A stretch of 52,808 nucleotides of DNA, taken from Albibeggiatoa sp964388965. GTDB taxonomy: Bacteria > Pseudomonadota > Gammaproteobacteria > Beggiatoales > Beggiatoaceae. The translations under genes and the position numbers were made by a program. The DNA lies in the NCBI GenBank assembly GCA_964388965.1, contig CAYMCP010000010.1:1-52808 (forward strand), given 5' to 3'. Under the pieces are notes generated by a model that saw only the letters and a list, made by a program, of their open reading frames with translations, ran no database searches and was not told where the DNA came from. Below are positions 25,849-35,493 of the stretch, piece by piece; within the stretch, counting starts at the first letter, position 1; the number at the start of each line of letters is the position of its first letter.

Positions 25849-26172
25849 ATGTTTTTAGACTTGTTGAAAATGTTTGATAAAAAATATGAGGATATTCATA
25901 TTTTAGGGGTAGACAAAAATCGTACTAAGCTTAATCAACATAAGCCATGTACCGTATTTTTAGAATTATCACAGCGTCCACCAAAACGTTGGCTAGATTT
26001 GTTCGCAATTAAGCAAATTTCACCTTTTCATCCCGTTAAAGCAAGAATTGAGCGAGATTATATGGTTGTAACGTGTAATTATCGTGATTATGAAAAAAAC
26101 TTGATGAATTTGCTCCAAAAAGACATAGAAGAGTGTAATCAAGAGTATCGTAAATTAGAAAATCCTCAATAA
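25849..26172 (+). CDS. 107-residue unknown protein
   Basis: Starts four bases after the YejE-like stop, so it is probably co-transcribed. No signal peptide or membrane segment. The sequence suggests an alpha/beta protein: a basic helix MFLDLLKMFDKKYED, strands around CTVFLELSQRPP and YMVVTCNY, and a charged C-terminal helix LMNLLQKDIEECNQEYRKLE. I do not recognise the family, and its link with peptide uptake may be only positional. Confidence 0.65.
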   Translation: MFLDLLKMFDKKYEDIHILGVDKNRTKLNQHKPCTVFLELSQRPPKRWLDLFAIKQISPFHPVKARIERDYMVVTCNYRDYEKNLMNLLQKDIEECNQEYRKLENPQ

Positions 26173-26247
26173 AATATACTCTAGTAAACTCATTTTGTTA
26201 CGTTTATTCGTTAATTTATACCGCTTATCGCTTCTCTATTAAAAAAC

Positions 26248-26275
26248 TTTACAACTAGAAAATTATCATTATAAT
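26248..26275 (+). promoter_or_regulatory. Promoter of tRNA-Thr
   Basis: TTTACA at 26248-26253 and a perfect TATAAT at 26270-26275 with a 16-base spacer. The predicted start near 26282 is a few bases before the tRNA. It also confirms that the tRNA is a single-gene unit. Confidence 0.65.
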
Positions 26276-26289
26276 TGCAAACTTCTTTA

Positions 26290-26362
<73 letters not shown>

Positions 26363-26497
26363 AGATTTCCCTCCATGATTTTCTTTTTTTACCATCAAAC
26401 AAATATTTTATTGTGAATCGACTTTACATTGCTTTTTATCGGTTAGAAAGTGGGTGTATTCAGCAAAAAAGTGAATAAATCGTTCACCTCGCATTAG

Positions 26498-26698
26498 GCA
26501 AGATTTTTCTCGTTTTCTTCCGTAAAAGACCAAGCCATTATTACTGAAGTTCCTAAATTGCCTGGGTGTATGGCAGATGGAAAAACATATCAAAAAGCTT
26601 TAATAGGTGTTGAAATTATAATCCAAGAATGGATTGAAACCGCCCACGAATTGGGGCGATTCATTCCTGAACCTAAAGGCAAGCTGATGTATGCCTAA
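26498..26698 (+). pseudogene. Decayed HicB-type antitoxin gene
   Basis: An open frame without a start codon encodes KDQAIITEVPKLPGCMADGK, then TYQKALIGVEIIIQEWIETAHELGRFIPEPKG and KLMYA. This is the full core and C-terminus of a common HicB family. The N-terminal dozen residues are lost or scrambled, and a stop at 26495 closes the frame. No HicA toxin gene was found beside it. It lies about 135 bases after tRNA-Thr, a frequent integration spot. The rest of 26363-26773 holds nothing recognisable. Confidence 0.7.
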
Positions 26699-26773
26699 TT
26701 TAGCCATCCTCCCGCCCTCTATTTACAAAAACGTGAAGTTTAAAATAAGCATTGCGGGTGATGAATAAAATAT

Positions 26774-27283
26774 TTAAGCAGCTAATTGGCGTAAATGCTT
26801 TGGTGTTAAATACCATAATAAGCTCGCAGCACCGGGCTGTACCTCTGCATTAAATTCTAACAAACAAGCAGAGCCTTTTTTTAGTGGCATCCATAAGCCT
26901 TTTTGTCCTGTCAGCAACCATGTCGCTAATCCACCTAAATCAGGCTCATGACCTACCAAAGTAATCGTTTCAAGATGATAACCATAAGTTTGTAAATACG
27001 ACAATATTACCTGATAATCACCATCTGGTGATAAGGCTTCCAAAGTATCGATATGCGAATCTTTGTAATGTTCAGATAAAATACTAGCAGTTTGTTGCGC
27101 ACGTACTAATGGACTAGCAACAATTCTATGTAAAATAGGGATTAACTTTCTAATACCTCTCGTGATCTTTTTAGTTTTGTCTTTACCCTTTTCAGTCAAA
27201 GGACGCAGTTCGTCGGGTTGCCCTGTTGCTGCAAATTCATTTTCGTCTACAGCGACACCATGTCTGATAATCAAAACTTGCAT
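26774..27283 (-). CDS. sixA: Phosphohistidine phosphatase SixA
   Basis: 169 residues. The histidine-phosphatase signature RHG is residues 7-9 (MQVLIIRHGVA), with SPLVRAQQTA and VGHEPDLG completing the active site. SixA removes phosphate from histidine-phosphotransfer proteins and the nitrogen PTS. I start at the ATG at 27283; a TTG at 27295 would overlap its AGGA site. It follows the squalene-synthase-type gene by about 23 bases. Confidence 0.92.
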   Translation of the reverse strand: MQVLIIRHGVAVDENEFAATGQPDELRPLTEKGKDKTKKITRGIRKLIPILHRIVASPLVRAQQTASILSEHYKDSHIDTLEALSPDGDYQVILSYLQTYGYHLETITLVGHEPDLGGLATWLLTGQKGLWMPLKKGSACLLEFNAEVQPGAASLLWYLTPKHLRQLAA

Positions 27284-27306
27284 GTTAATATTCAATCCTA
27301 TCTTAA

Positions 27307-28398
27307 TTAATAAATTTTAGGTGATACAATTTCATCAACTTGTGTGTGACACATTGAGTATAACGCATCTAAATCAATGGGTTGCTCGGTTGGTAATGAT
27401 TTTATTGACCAAGTGTACAGTAATTTTAAACCGCTATCGTAACGAGTAAATAAATTGGTGGCGATAATCGTCATTCTGACGCTACGACGCGAAATTTTAA
27501 CTTGTTGTCCAGAAGAAAAATGACGCTGTTGATTTATGTTGCGCAAGGTTAGAATCGCCATGCCCAATGCCCATAAACAAAAACGTCTTATACCGACTTC
27601 ATGTTTAGGAATGAGTAAAGTATAACGTAAACCATTGTGTATATGCGCTCGTGCGAGTGCAATTAGATGTTCTAAACCTGTGGCAAATTGTTCATCACGC
27701 TGTTGTGGTGATAGCTCGCGTAGATCAAAACCATATTGTTGAAAAATATCCTGTGGCAACCAACACGCTCCACGCTGCAAATCATCCCAAATATCTTTTA
27801 GAATATTAGTCATTTGCAATGCCTGTCCCATAGAAATAGAGAGTTTTTTTAATTCTGATTGATGTTTAGCAATTTCTGCCGAGTAATGACAAAAAATCTC
27901 GGTCAGCATTTCACCAACGACACCTGCAACATAGTAGCAATATAAGCTCATAGTATTGAAATCAACTAACCCTTCGCGGCTGCTATTTTGCTGAAATTCT
28001 GCCATGCCTTTAGTCATGATGCGTACACAACGTAGCAAAGCTGCTTGTTGCTGTGGATTAAAATCATGGGTTAAGGCGATAATTTTACTTGTATTTTGGA
28101 TTAAATCTTTTTCAGCGGCAATGGTACTATCTGATAAGTGTGGATAAAGGGCTTTTGCAAATTGTTGTGGATTTTCGTTTCCCGCGACAACTTGCACAAA
28201 TTGCTGGGAAAAAGCTTGTTTTTGCTGTGCGGTGAGTGTAGGTTCATCTTCAATCGTATCAGCAATTCGGCAAAGTAAATAGCCATTACTAACGACTTTG
28301 CATAACTGTGGAGGGAGCTGTGGAATGGTTAGAGCAAAAGTGCGTGATACGCCTTGCAAAATGTGAGTTTGATAAGTTTCTGCTGCTGAAATAGCCAT
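27307..28398 (-). CDS. Squalene/phytoene synthase family enzyme
   Basis: 363 residues. The two aspartate-rich metal motifs for prenyl diphosphates are DTIED (47-51) and DIWDD (202-206). SRTFALTIPQLP, YCYYVAGVVGEMLTEIF and the GQALQMTNILKDIWDD block match squalene-synthase-type (trans-isoprenyl head-to-head) enzymes. A single full-length SQS-type enzyme differs from the split HpnC/HpnD system. It probably feeds hopanoid or carotenoid synthesis, but no cyclase or desaturase gene is near, so the product is not certain. Confidence 0.85.
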   Translation of the reverse strand: MAISAAETYQTHILQGVSRTFALTIPQLPPQLCKVVSNGYLLCRIADTIEDEPTLTAQQKQAFSQQFVQVVAGNENPQQFAKALYPHLSDSTIAAEKDLIQNTSKIIALTHDFNPQQQAALLRCVRIMTKGMAEFQQNSSREGLVDFNTMSLYCYYVAGVVGEMLTEIFCHYSAEIAKHQSELKKLSISMGQALQMTNILKDIWDDLQRGACWLPQDIFQQYGFDLRELSPQQRDEQFATGLEHLIALARAHIHNGLRYTLLIPKHEVGIRRFCLWALGMAILTLRNINQQRHFSSGQQVKISRRSVRMTIIATNLFTRYDSGLKLLYTWSIKSLPTEQPIDLDALYSMCHTQVDEIVSPKIY

Positions 28399-28427
28399 AA
28401 ATAATAATCAATAATCGATGAACAGTT

Positions 28428-28465
28428 ACCAATTATCAATGAACAATTATCAATTATCAATGAAC
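28428..28465. repeat. Tandem A+T-rich repeat (CAATTATCAATGAA)
   Basis: Two and a half copies of CAATTATCAATGAA-like units just upstream of the squalene-synthase-type gene. It is the inverted form of the repeat at 23706-23751. Confidence 0.45.
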
Positions 28466-28621
28466 AAAGTTATGAGTAAGCAGTTTTTAAATTAAATACG
28501 GAGTGGTAGAGTTTAATCCGACATGCAACGCCTTGCTTTTTTTGATGGATTTTCATTCATTCAAAATTTTTCTGATAGGGGTGTGGGATGTCGGTTACAA
28601 AATCCTACTGGCAAAAATAAG

Positions 28622-29152
28622 TTACGTTTTTTTCAAACTCAAGGTAGTTGTCTTTTTTGGTTTATCAACTTGAGGCGATTTAGTAACCATCCTAGCTGAT
28701 ACTTTTTTACTAATTTTTGGTAAGGGCTGCTCTGGATTGTTCAAATGATGGGCTAATTGATCTAATACACCATTGATATATTTAAAACTATCGTCCGCAC
28801 CGAATTTTTTTGCTAATTCCACTGATTCGTTAATTGCAACACGAAACGGAATATCTGGACATTGTTTTAATTCGTAACATCCTAACCATAAAATAGCGTG
28901 TTCTGTGGGATCAAGCTGAGTCAACTCTCGATCTAAGAAGGGTAATAATGCTTCGTCTAATTGCTTAATCATCGGTGGGATATTGTGCAACAATAAGTGA
29001 AAATATTCTAAATCCGCTCTGCGCATATCCTGCTCGTCCATGAACTGGTTTTCAATATCCCGAATATTATGACCAGCTAATTGCCATTGGTATAATGCCT
29101 GTACCAATTTTTGTCGTGCTACTGTACGTGCTTGAAAAATATTTTTCATCAT
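28622..29152 (-). CDS. nusB: Transcription antitermination factor NusB
   Basis: 176 residues, all-helical. ARQKLVQALYQWQLAG and the C-terminal AINESVELAKKFGADDSFKYINGVLDQLA are NusB hallmarks. A basic tail of about 35 residues is appended. It binds boxA RNA with NusE in rRNA antitermination. The start codon overlaps the ribH stop (ATGATG), so ribBA-ribH-nusB is an operon, a common gammaproteobacterial order. Confidence 0.95.
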   Translation of the reverse strand: MMKNIFQARTVARQKLVQALYQWQLAGHNIRDIENQFMDEQDMRRADLEYFHLLLHNIPPMIKQLDEALLPFLDRELTQLDPTEHAILWLGCYELKQCPDIPFRVAINESVELAKKFGADDSFKYINGVLDQLAHHLNNPEQPLPKISKKVSARMVTKSPQVDKPKKTTTLSLKKT

Positions 29153-29625
29153 ACACCGATTTTGCCTAATACACTAACCATTTCAATTGCGGACAATGCG
29201 GCTTCAGCACCTTTATTACCTGCTTTGGTACCAGCTCGCTCAATCGCTTGCTCAATACTATCCACAGTTAATACACCAAAAGCAACCGGTACGCTGTATT
29301 GCAGCGACACCTGCGCTAAACCTTTAGTACATTCTCCAGCAACATAATCAAAATGCGGTGTTCCACCACGAATCACAGCCCCTACTGCAATAATTGCGTC
29401 GTATTGTTGAGAACGCGCTAAACGTTGAGCTGCTATAGGCATTTCAAAAGCACCTGGTACTTTCATTACCGTTATTTTGCTGCTATTTACACCATGCCGT
29501 TGTAAGGCATCTAATGCACCGTTAAGCAGACTATCAGTAATAAAGCTATTAAAGCGACTAACTACGATGGCATAGTTAGCATTTTGTACGGTGAAATCAC
29601 CTTCAATTAAATGATATTGCGTCAT
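29149..29625 (-). CDS. ribH: 6,7-dimethyl-8-ribityllumazine synthase (RibH)
   Basis: 158 residues. AIVVSRFNSFITDSLLNGALDAL, VPGAFEMPIAAQRLA, AVGAVIRGGTPHFDYVAGE and AFGVLTVDSIEQAIERAGTKAGNKG are the standard motifs. It condenses DHBP with the ribityl pyrimidine in riboflavin synthesis. I start at the ATG at 29625, eight bases after AAGAAGG, just past the ribBA stop; the frame extends ten residues further upstream but that would overlap ribBA. Confidence 0.96.
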   Translation of the reverse strand: MTQYHLIEGDFTVQNANYAIVVSRFNSFITDSLLNGALDALQRHGVNSSKITVMKVPGAFEMPIAAQRLARSQQYDAIIAVGAVIRGGTPHFDYVAGECTKGLAQVSLQYSVPVAFGVLTVDSIEQAIERAGTKAGNKGAEAALSAIEMVSVLGKIGV

Positions 29626-29629
29626 ACTT

Positions 29630-30745
29630 TTAGCCTTCTTGGTGTATGTATTCAACCACTTCTAAACCAAAACCTGAAATACCGTGCATTTTCTTTGGCG
29701 CACTAAGTACACTCATTTTTTTTACTCCTAAATCTGCTAGAATTTGCGCGCCTAAACCGTGTGTACGCAAATCTTGGGGATGAACGGGTGATTGTATTGC
29801 GAAACCCTTATCTTTATTCGCACATTGCTCAATCCGTTTAGCAATAACGTCCACATCTTCAGGTTGTTGCAAAATGACTAGTATACCTGTTTCGGATTGC
29901 GCAACTCGTCGCAACGCATCACGCACAGGCCAGCCACATTCTTCGCGCACACTTGCAGTCAAATCACATAAACTATCCTGAATATGTACCCGTACTAAAG
30001 TTGTTATTTCTGGATGAATCTGTCCTTTAACTAGGGCAAAATGTGCTGTATTACCAATTGTGTCTTGATAAGCAAAAAGCTGAAATTCTCCAAATTCGGT
30101 AGGTAATTTACAAGTTGCAATGCGTTCAACTGTTTTCTCGTGCTCGACCCGAAAACGGATTAAATCTGCAACGGTACCGATTTTTAAATGATGCTGTTGG
30201 GCAAAAATTTCTAAATCGGGACGACGCGCCATTGTACCGTCTTCATTGAGAATTTCCACAATCACCGCCGATGGGTCTAAACCTGCTAGACGCGCTAAAT
30301 CACAACCTGCTTCGGTATGTCCTGCACGACGCAATACACCACCGGGCTGTGCCATTAACGGAAAAATATGTCCGGGTTGGACAATATCAGTTGGTTTGGC
30401 ATCTGCACTCACGGCTGCTTTGATTGTCGTTGCGCGGTCGGCGGCGGAAATGCCGGTTGTCACACCTTTTGCAGCTTCGATAGATACAGTAAAATTCGTC
30501 CCATTTACAGAATGATTAGCGTGTACCATTAATGGTAATTTTAATTGCTCACAACGCTCACGAGTCAATGTTAAACAGATCAAGCCGCGCCCATACCTTG
30601 CCATAAAATTAATATCTTCTGGACGCACTTTGGAAGCTGCCATAATAATATCTCCCTCATTTTCACGATCTTCATCGTCCATAATGATGACCATTTTTCC
30701 TTGGCGAATATCGGCTATGATGTCATTAATGTTATCGAGTGGCAT
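29630..30745 (-). CDS. ribB: 3,4-dihydroxy-2-butanone-4-phosphate synthase with a degenerate GTP cyclohydrolase II domain
   Basis: 371 residues. The N-terminal DHBP synthase domain (1-205) is intact: MDDEDRENEGD, RYGRGLICL, GHTEAGCDLARLAG. The C-terminal RibA-like domain (about 210-370) has lost the zinc cysteines and the SxCxTGD/LRCDCG motifs; the corresponding stretch reads VRVHIQDSLCDLTASVREECG. So only the RibB activity is expected, as in many proteobacterial RibBA-like proteins; a true RibA must be elsewhere. No FMN riboswitch is visible in the 194-base leader. Confidence 0.93.
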   Translation of the reverse strand: MPLDNINDIIADIRQGKMVIIMDDEDRENEGDIIMAASKVRPEDINFMARYGRGLICLTLTRERCEQLKLPLMVHANHSVNGTNFTVSIEAAKGVTTGISAADRATTIKAAVSADAKPTDIVQPGHIFPLMAQPGGVLRRAGHTEAGCDLARLAGLDPSAVIVEILNEDGTMARRPDLEIFAQQHHLKIGTVADLIRFRVEHEKTVERIATCKLPTEFGEFQLFAYQDTIGNTAHFALVKGQIHPEITTLVRVHIQDSLCDLTASVREECGWPVRDALRRVAQSETGILVILQQPEDVDVIAKRIEQCANKDKGFAIQSPVHPQDLRTHGLGAQILADLGVKKMSVLSAPKKMHGISGFGLEVVEYIHQEG

Positions 30746-30939
30746 ACCTATCTTTACTGGTTCAAGCTAGCGAAAGTATTGAATTATATCATATATCAAA
30801 TTGAGGTTTTTAGGTTTAGATGTGATATTTTTTGTCGATATTGTTGAGCAAGTTATTAAACTAGCTATTTATTTCTTAGCATAGACTCATTTACAATGTT
30901 CAAAAACTGATTACGGGTACAAAACGATGGTAAAACGCA

Positions 30940-33900
30940 ATGTCTAATTTGATTTGGCAACAAGCAGAAAATTTACTAAAGCAATTCGACTATCCACCAG
31001 ATTGTTCTGAGTCCACACGCAAAATATTACAAGAATTAGCGATTCAAAAAATAGAGCTAGAGCTAAAAAATCAAGCACTACAACAAGAATATGATAAATT
31101 ATATACTTTCAATTCAGTTGGTTACGTGCATTTTGATAAGATAGGTACGGTTTTAAGTGCTAACTCAACTGCACAAAAATTATTAGATTTATCGAGTAAG
31201 GATACTGAAAATAATCCATTTGTTATTTACTTGCCGATTGAAGTACAGGCTTTATTCCACAGACATTTAAAACGTGTATTTATCAGCGAAGAACCACAAA
31301 CTTGTCAATTACACTTTAAAAAACAAAGTGGTAAGTTGATTCATCTCAGCTTAGAAAGCAAAGTTTACATTGATACAATCACCCAGCAACCACAATGTTG
31401 TACCGCAATTTTGGAAATGAAATCTGTTTTGCAGCCGGTTTCGACAGAAGAAACTTACGATATTGTGCAAAGCGTACATTATCGACAGCTATTTGATAAA
31501 ACTAAAGTGCCTTGCTTACTGATTGAGCCAAAAACCGGTATCATTTTCGACGCAAATCAAGCCGCATCTGATTATTATGGTTATAGCTTGGAGCGGTTAC
31601 GTGAAATGTATATCCACAATATTAATATTTTATCCGTTGAAGGTGTGCAACGTGAGATGTATTTTGCACGGGTGGAACAGCGTGTACAATTTTATTTCCA
31701 ACACCGTTTAGCCTCTGGCGAAATACGTGATGTAGAAGTACATTCTAGCCCGGTGGTGTTAGAAGGCGCGACTTATCTCTATTCAGTCGTACATGATATT
31801 ACCGAATGGCGCAAAACAGAGCAGTTATTACAATACACTCAAAAAACATTATCAGAAACACAGAAAGTAGGGCGTATCGGTTATTGGGAATTAAATTTAA
31901 CTTCGGGCGATATGTGTTGGGATACGCAAACTTATCGTATTTTTGGCTTGGAGAACGAAATCAATCCGCACGAAACGAATATGCTTAAATATCCTATTTC
32001 ACCAAAAAATTATGAGTATATTCGTCGTATTGCAGAGCAGGCTATTCGCGCACCAAATAAGCAGGAAGGTATTGCTTATCAAGTTTATTGTCCAGATGGC
32101 AAATTACACTATATTAGAGCTAATTGGCGTATTGAATATAATAACGAGTCACAGCGTTTTGTCGGCACGGTGCAAGACGTTACTGAATTACGTCAAACCC
32201 AATTGGCATTACAAGAAAGTGAGTTGCGTTTTCATAATGTATTTGAAAATAGTGGTGCTGGCATTGCGTTGGTAAATAATTCTGGACAATTTAGATTGGC
32301 TAATCCTGCTTTGTGCCAAATGTTAGGATACGATGCTAATATTCTGAAAACAAAAACAATACTAGATATAACTCATCCTGAAAATGTCGAAGTGACAGAG
32401 CAATGTTTTGAACAATTGATTAGCGGACAAACTCCCCACTTTCAGCTAGAAAAACGCTATATACATCAACAAGGTCATGATGTATGGGGGATTGCTAGTG
32501 CGTCGCTTGTACGCGATGAATTGAACAAACCTTCATATTTAATCATTCAAGTACAAAATATTACAAAAATTAAAGAGACAGAAAAATGTTTAGCAAACTT
32601 GGCGCAAATTACGAATAGCCTAATTAAATTACCATTGATTTTATATCGTTTAGATGAGCAAGGTAATTTTTTAGAATTACAAGGTTTAGGTTTGAAAGTA
32701 TTAAATTTAGAGCCAAATCAACTTATTGGTCAAAATGCAAGCAAAATTTATCCACAAATTAAAAATTATTTTGAAAAAGTATTAATAGGTCAAAGTCAAC
32801 GTTACACTGATATTTTTGAGTATGAAGAGCAATTATTTGGTTTTGAGAATCTACTAACTTTAGACTACACCAATGAACGTACAGTATTGGGCATTGCGAT
32901 CAATATTAGTGAGCAAGTCCGCGCAAAACAACTATTATACGATAGTGAAAAACGCTTAAAACAAATTCTGGCTTGGCAAGATGCCATTTTAAATAACAAT
33001 ATGGCGGGCATTATGATTGTGTCTGATAAGCGTGAAATTATCGAAATGAATGCAGCAGCACTTGCTATTTTTGGTTATCAACGCCAAGAAATAGTAGGGC
33101 AATCTGCCTCAAAAATTCATATTTCAACCCAAGATTATGATCAATTTCGCTCCTATTACGAGCAAGCATTGCTTGGTGAAGTCAAAAATGTTGAATATCA
33201 ATTCAGACATAAAAATGGACAAGGAATTTGGTTATATATAAGTGGTCGCTTATTAAGTCAAGCTGATTTAGCGCAAGGCGTCATTTGGTCATTCATCGAT
33301 ATGACGCAGCGTAAACAAATTGAACAAGCATTGCAGCAAAGTGAACAACGTTTTGATTTAGCGGTACAAGGCGCGAAAGAGGGGATTTGGGATTGGAATG
33401 TCGTCACAGGTGCAGAATATTATTCACCACGTTTTAAGCAGATTTTAGGTTATCAAAACCACGAAATGCCGCATCATGTAGATGAATGGCGTAAACATTT
33501 ACATCCTGATGATTATGAATGGGTTTTAGCGCAAATTGACGCTTATCTTAAACATGAATTGCCTGTTTATGAATTAACTTACCGCATGAGGCACGTAGCT
33601 GGGCATTATATCTGGGTATTAGATAGAGGGATGGCGGTTTGGGACGAAACAGGACAAGCTATTCGTATGGTCGGCACTTATACCGATCTCACCGAACAGA
33701 AACAAGCAGAACAAGCTTTGCAAGAAAGTGAATCTCGATTTAAAGCAATTTTCAATAATGCGACAGTCGGTATTAGCTTGATGGGTTCTAATGGTTATTA
33801 CATTCAAACCAATGATAGATTTTTAAAATTAATGGGCTATTCACACGACGAAATAGTTAATAAAACTTTCCGTGACATTACTCATCCAGATAATATTGAT

Positions 33901-35493
33901 GATAATGACAAATATTTTGAGCAAGTTTTACGCAATGAATTAAATAGTTATAGATTAGAAAAACGTTTTATTCGTAGCGATGGGCAAATTTTTTGGGCAG
34001 ATTTATGGGCATCAGCGATCAAGCGTGACGGTAAATTGGTTGCATTACTCGGTATCGTGGTGGACTTGGATGAGCGCAAAAAAGCAGAGGCAGAATTGCA
34101 AAAAGCCAAAGAATTAGCTGAAACGGCGAATTATGCCAAAACCACCTTTTTAGCTAATATGAGCCATGAACTGCGTACTCCATTAAATGCAATTTTAGGC
34201 TACACACAAATTTTTCTCCGAGACAACACAATGTGTAATGCTCACAAAAAAGGTGTTAATACAATTCATCGCAATGCAGAATATTTATTAACTTTAATTA
34301 ATGATGTATTGGATTTATCTAAAATTGAAGCAGGTAAATTAGAATTATATCGTTTAAACTTTGATTTACAGCTCATGTTGCAAGATATTAATGAAATATT
34401 CAAAATGCGGACAGTAGATAAAAATATCCATTACTATTATGATAGTTTAACTGAGTTACCAGTAATCGTATACGGAGATGAAAAACGCTTACGTCAAATT
34501 CTAATTAATTTATTAAGCAATGCAATTAAATACACAAATAAAAATGGCAAAGTTTATTTTAGAGTTGCTTATTATAACAATAATATACATTGTCTAGTTG
34601 AGGACAGTGGGATTGGCATTGATAAACAAGACATAAAAAAGATTTTCGAGCCATTTCAACAAGTCGGATCGTATTATTATCGGCTTAAAGGCACAGGTTT
34701 AGGGCTTTCAATTACTAATAAATTAATTAAACTGATGGAAGGTAATTTAAAAGTGAATAGTAAATTAGGTAAAGGCAGTATTTTTTCTATTAATTTACCA
34801 TTACCAACTGAATCTAATACGTTAATTAACTCAATATTTCATCATCATCAACAAGTCATTGGTTTTAAAGGTGAAACGTTGCCTATCTTGGTAGCAGATG
34901 ATGAGTCAGAAAATCGTGCAATATTGGTTAAGATGTTATCTTTACTTGGTTTTAAAATCATAGAAGCCACTAACGGAAAGCAAGCAGTAGAAATGGCTTT
35001 GATGAATAAACCTGCATTGATTTTCCTAGATTTAATTATGCCCGGCATGGATGGTTACGAAGCATTAGCGCAAATTCAGCAACACCAGCTTTCTATACCA
35101 GTGATAGCCGTATCAGCGAGTACCTTTACCCACGATATACAAAAGACAATAGAAGCAGGTTTTGTTGATTTTATTTCTAAACCAATCAATTATGAACAAT
35201 TATTAGCTAGTTTGCAGAAACATTTAAATTTAGATTGGATTTATAAGGCTGAACAAAAATCGGATGAATCTGAATTTAATCTTGCAGACAGTGGTTTAAC
35301 TGAGCAACATATTCAACAACTCTATGAATTCGCAAATATGGGTGATGTACCGGGTATTTTAGATTATTTAGATACATTACCTACTGATCAAAAAATGCAA
35401 TTGAATTTAGATAAAATTCGTCATCTTGCAGAAGATATTGAATGTGAGAAAATTTGCGAACTATTACAGCAAGGACAGTATTATGTCAGATAA
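30940..35493 (+). CDS. Eight-PAS hybrid sensor histidine kinase with receiver domain
   Basis: 1,517 residues without signal peptide or membrane helices, so cytosolic. About eight PAS/PAC modules can be counted, with approximate starts at residues 45, 185, 305, 430, 555, 675, 805 and 930. A helical linker, HisKA with phosphoacceptor His1076 (MSHELRTPLNA), HATPase_c with N, G1 (DSGIGID) and G2 (KGTGLGLSI) boxes, and a receiver with Asp1364 (FLDLIMPGMDG) follow, then a helical tail. It would integrate several small-molecule or redox inputs and pass phosphate within itself or to the next protein, whose gene overlaps by 11 bases. Confidence 0.93.
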   Translation: MSNLIWQQAENLLKQFDYPPDCSESTRKILQELAIQKIELELKNQALQQEYDKLYTFNSVGYVHFDKIGTVLSANSTAQKLLDLSSKDTENNPFVIYLPIEVQALFHRHLKRVFISEEPQTCQLHFKKQSGKLIHLSLESKVYIDTITQQPQCCTAILEMKSVLQPVSTEETYDIVQSVHYRQLFDKTKVPCLLIEPKTGIIFDANQAASDYYGYSLERLREMYIHNINILSVEGVQREMYFARVEQRVQFYFQHRLASGEIRDVEVHSSPVVLEGATYLYSVVHDITEWRKTEQLLQYTQKTLSETQKVGRIGYWELNLTSGDMCWDTQTYRIFGLENEINPHETNMLKYPISPKNYEYIRRIAEQAIRAPNKQEGIAYQVYCPDGKLHYIRANWRIEYNNESQRFVGTVQDVTELRQTQLALQESELRFHNVFENSGAGIALVNNSGQFRLANPALCQMLGYDANILKTKTILDITHPENVEVTEQCFEQLISGQTPHFQLEKRYIHQQGHDVWGIASASLVRDELNKPSYLIIQVQNITKIKETEKCLANLAQITNSLIKLPLILYRLDEQGNFLELQGLGLKVLNLEPNQLIGQNASKIYPQIKNYFEKVLIGQSQRYTDIFEYEEQLFGFENLLTLDYTNERTVLGIAINISEQVRAKQLLYDSEKRLKQILAWQDAILNNNMAGIMIVSDKREIIEMNAAALAIFGYQRQEIVGQSASKIHISTQDYDQFRSYYEQALLGEVKNVEYQFRHKNGQGIWLYISGRLLSQADLAQGVIWSFIDMTQRKQIEQALQQSEQRFDLAVQGAKEGIWDWNVVTGAEYYSPRFKQILGYQNHEMPHHVDEWRKHLHPDDYEWVLAQIDAYLKHELPVYELTYRMRHVAGHYIWVLDRGMAVWDETGQAIRMVGTYTDLTEQKQAEQALQESESRFKAIFNNATVGISLMGSNGYYIQTNDRFLKLMGYSHDEIVNKTFRDITHPDNIDDNDKYFEQVLRNELNSYRLEKRFIRSDGQIFWADLWASAIKRDGKLVALLGIVVDLDERKKAEAELQKAKELAETANYAKTTFLANMSHELRTPLNAILGYTQIFLRDNTMCNAHKKGVNTIHRNAEYLLTLINDVLDLSKIEAGKLELYRLNFDLQLMLQDINEIFKMRTVDKNIHYYYDSLTELPVIVYGDEKRLRQILINLLSNAIKYTNKNGKVYFRVAYYNNNIHCLVEDSGIGIDKQDIKKIFEPFQQVGSYYYRLKGTGLGLSITNKLIKLMEGNLKVNSKLGKGSIFSINLPLPTESNTLINSIFHHHQQVIGFKGETLPILVADDESENRAILVKMLSLLGFKIIEATNGKQAVEMALMNKPALIFLDLIMPGMDGYEALAQIQQHQLSIPVIAVSASTFTHDIQKTIEAGFVDFISKPINYEQLLASLQKHLNLDWIYKAEQKSDESEFNLADSGLTEQHIQQLYEFANMGDVPGILDYLDTLPTDQKMQLNLDKIRHLAEDIECEKICELLQQGQYYVR

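Noticed and set aside
26408..26593. Minus-strand open frame opposite the HicB remnant
   Set aside because: It overlaps a recognisable HicB coding frame on the other strand and has no recognised family or ribosome binding site.
28428..28465. CRISPR-like short tandem repeat
   Set aside because: Units are about 14 bases, A+T-rich and directly adjacent without unique spacers; a simple repeat.
30746..30939. Possible FMN riboswitch upstream of the riboflavin genes
   Set aside because: The leader on the minus strand is short and A+T-rich and shows none of the conserved FMN riboswitch blocks.
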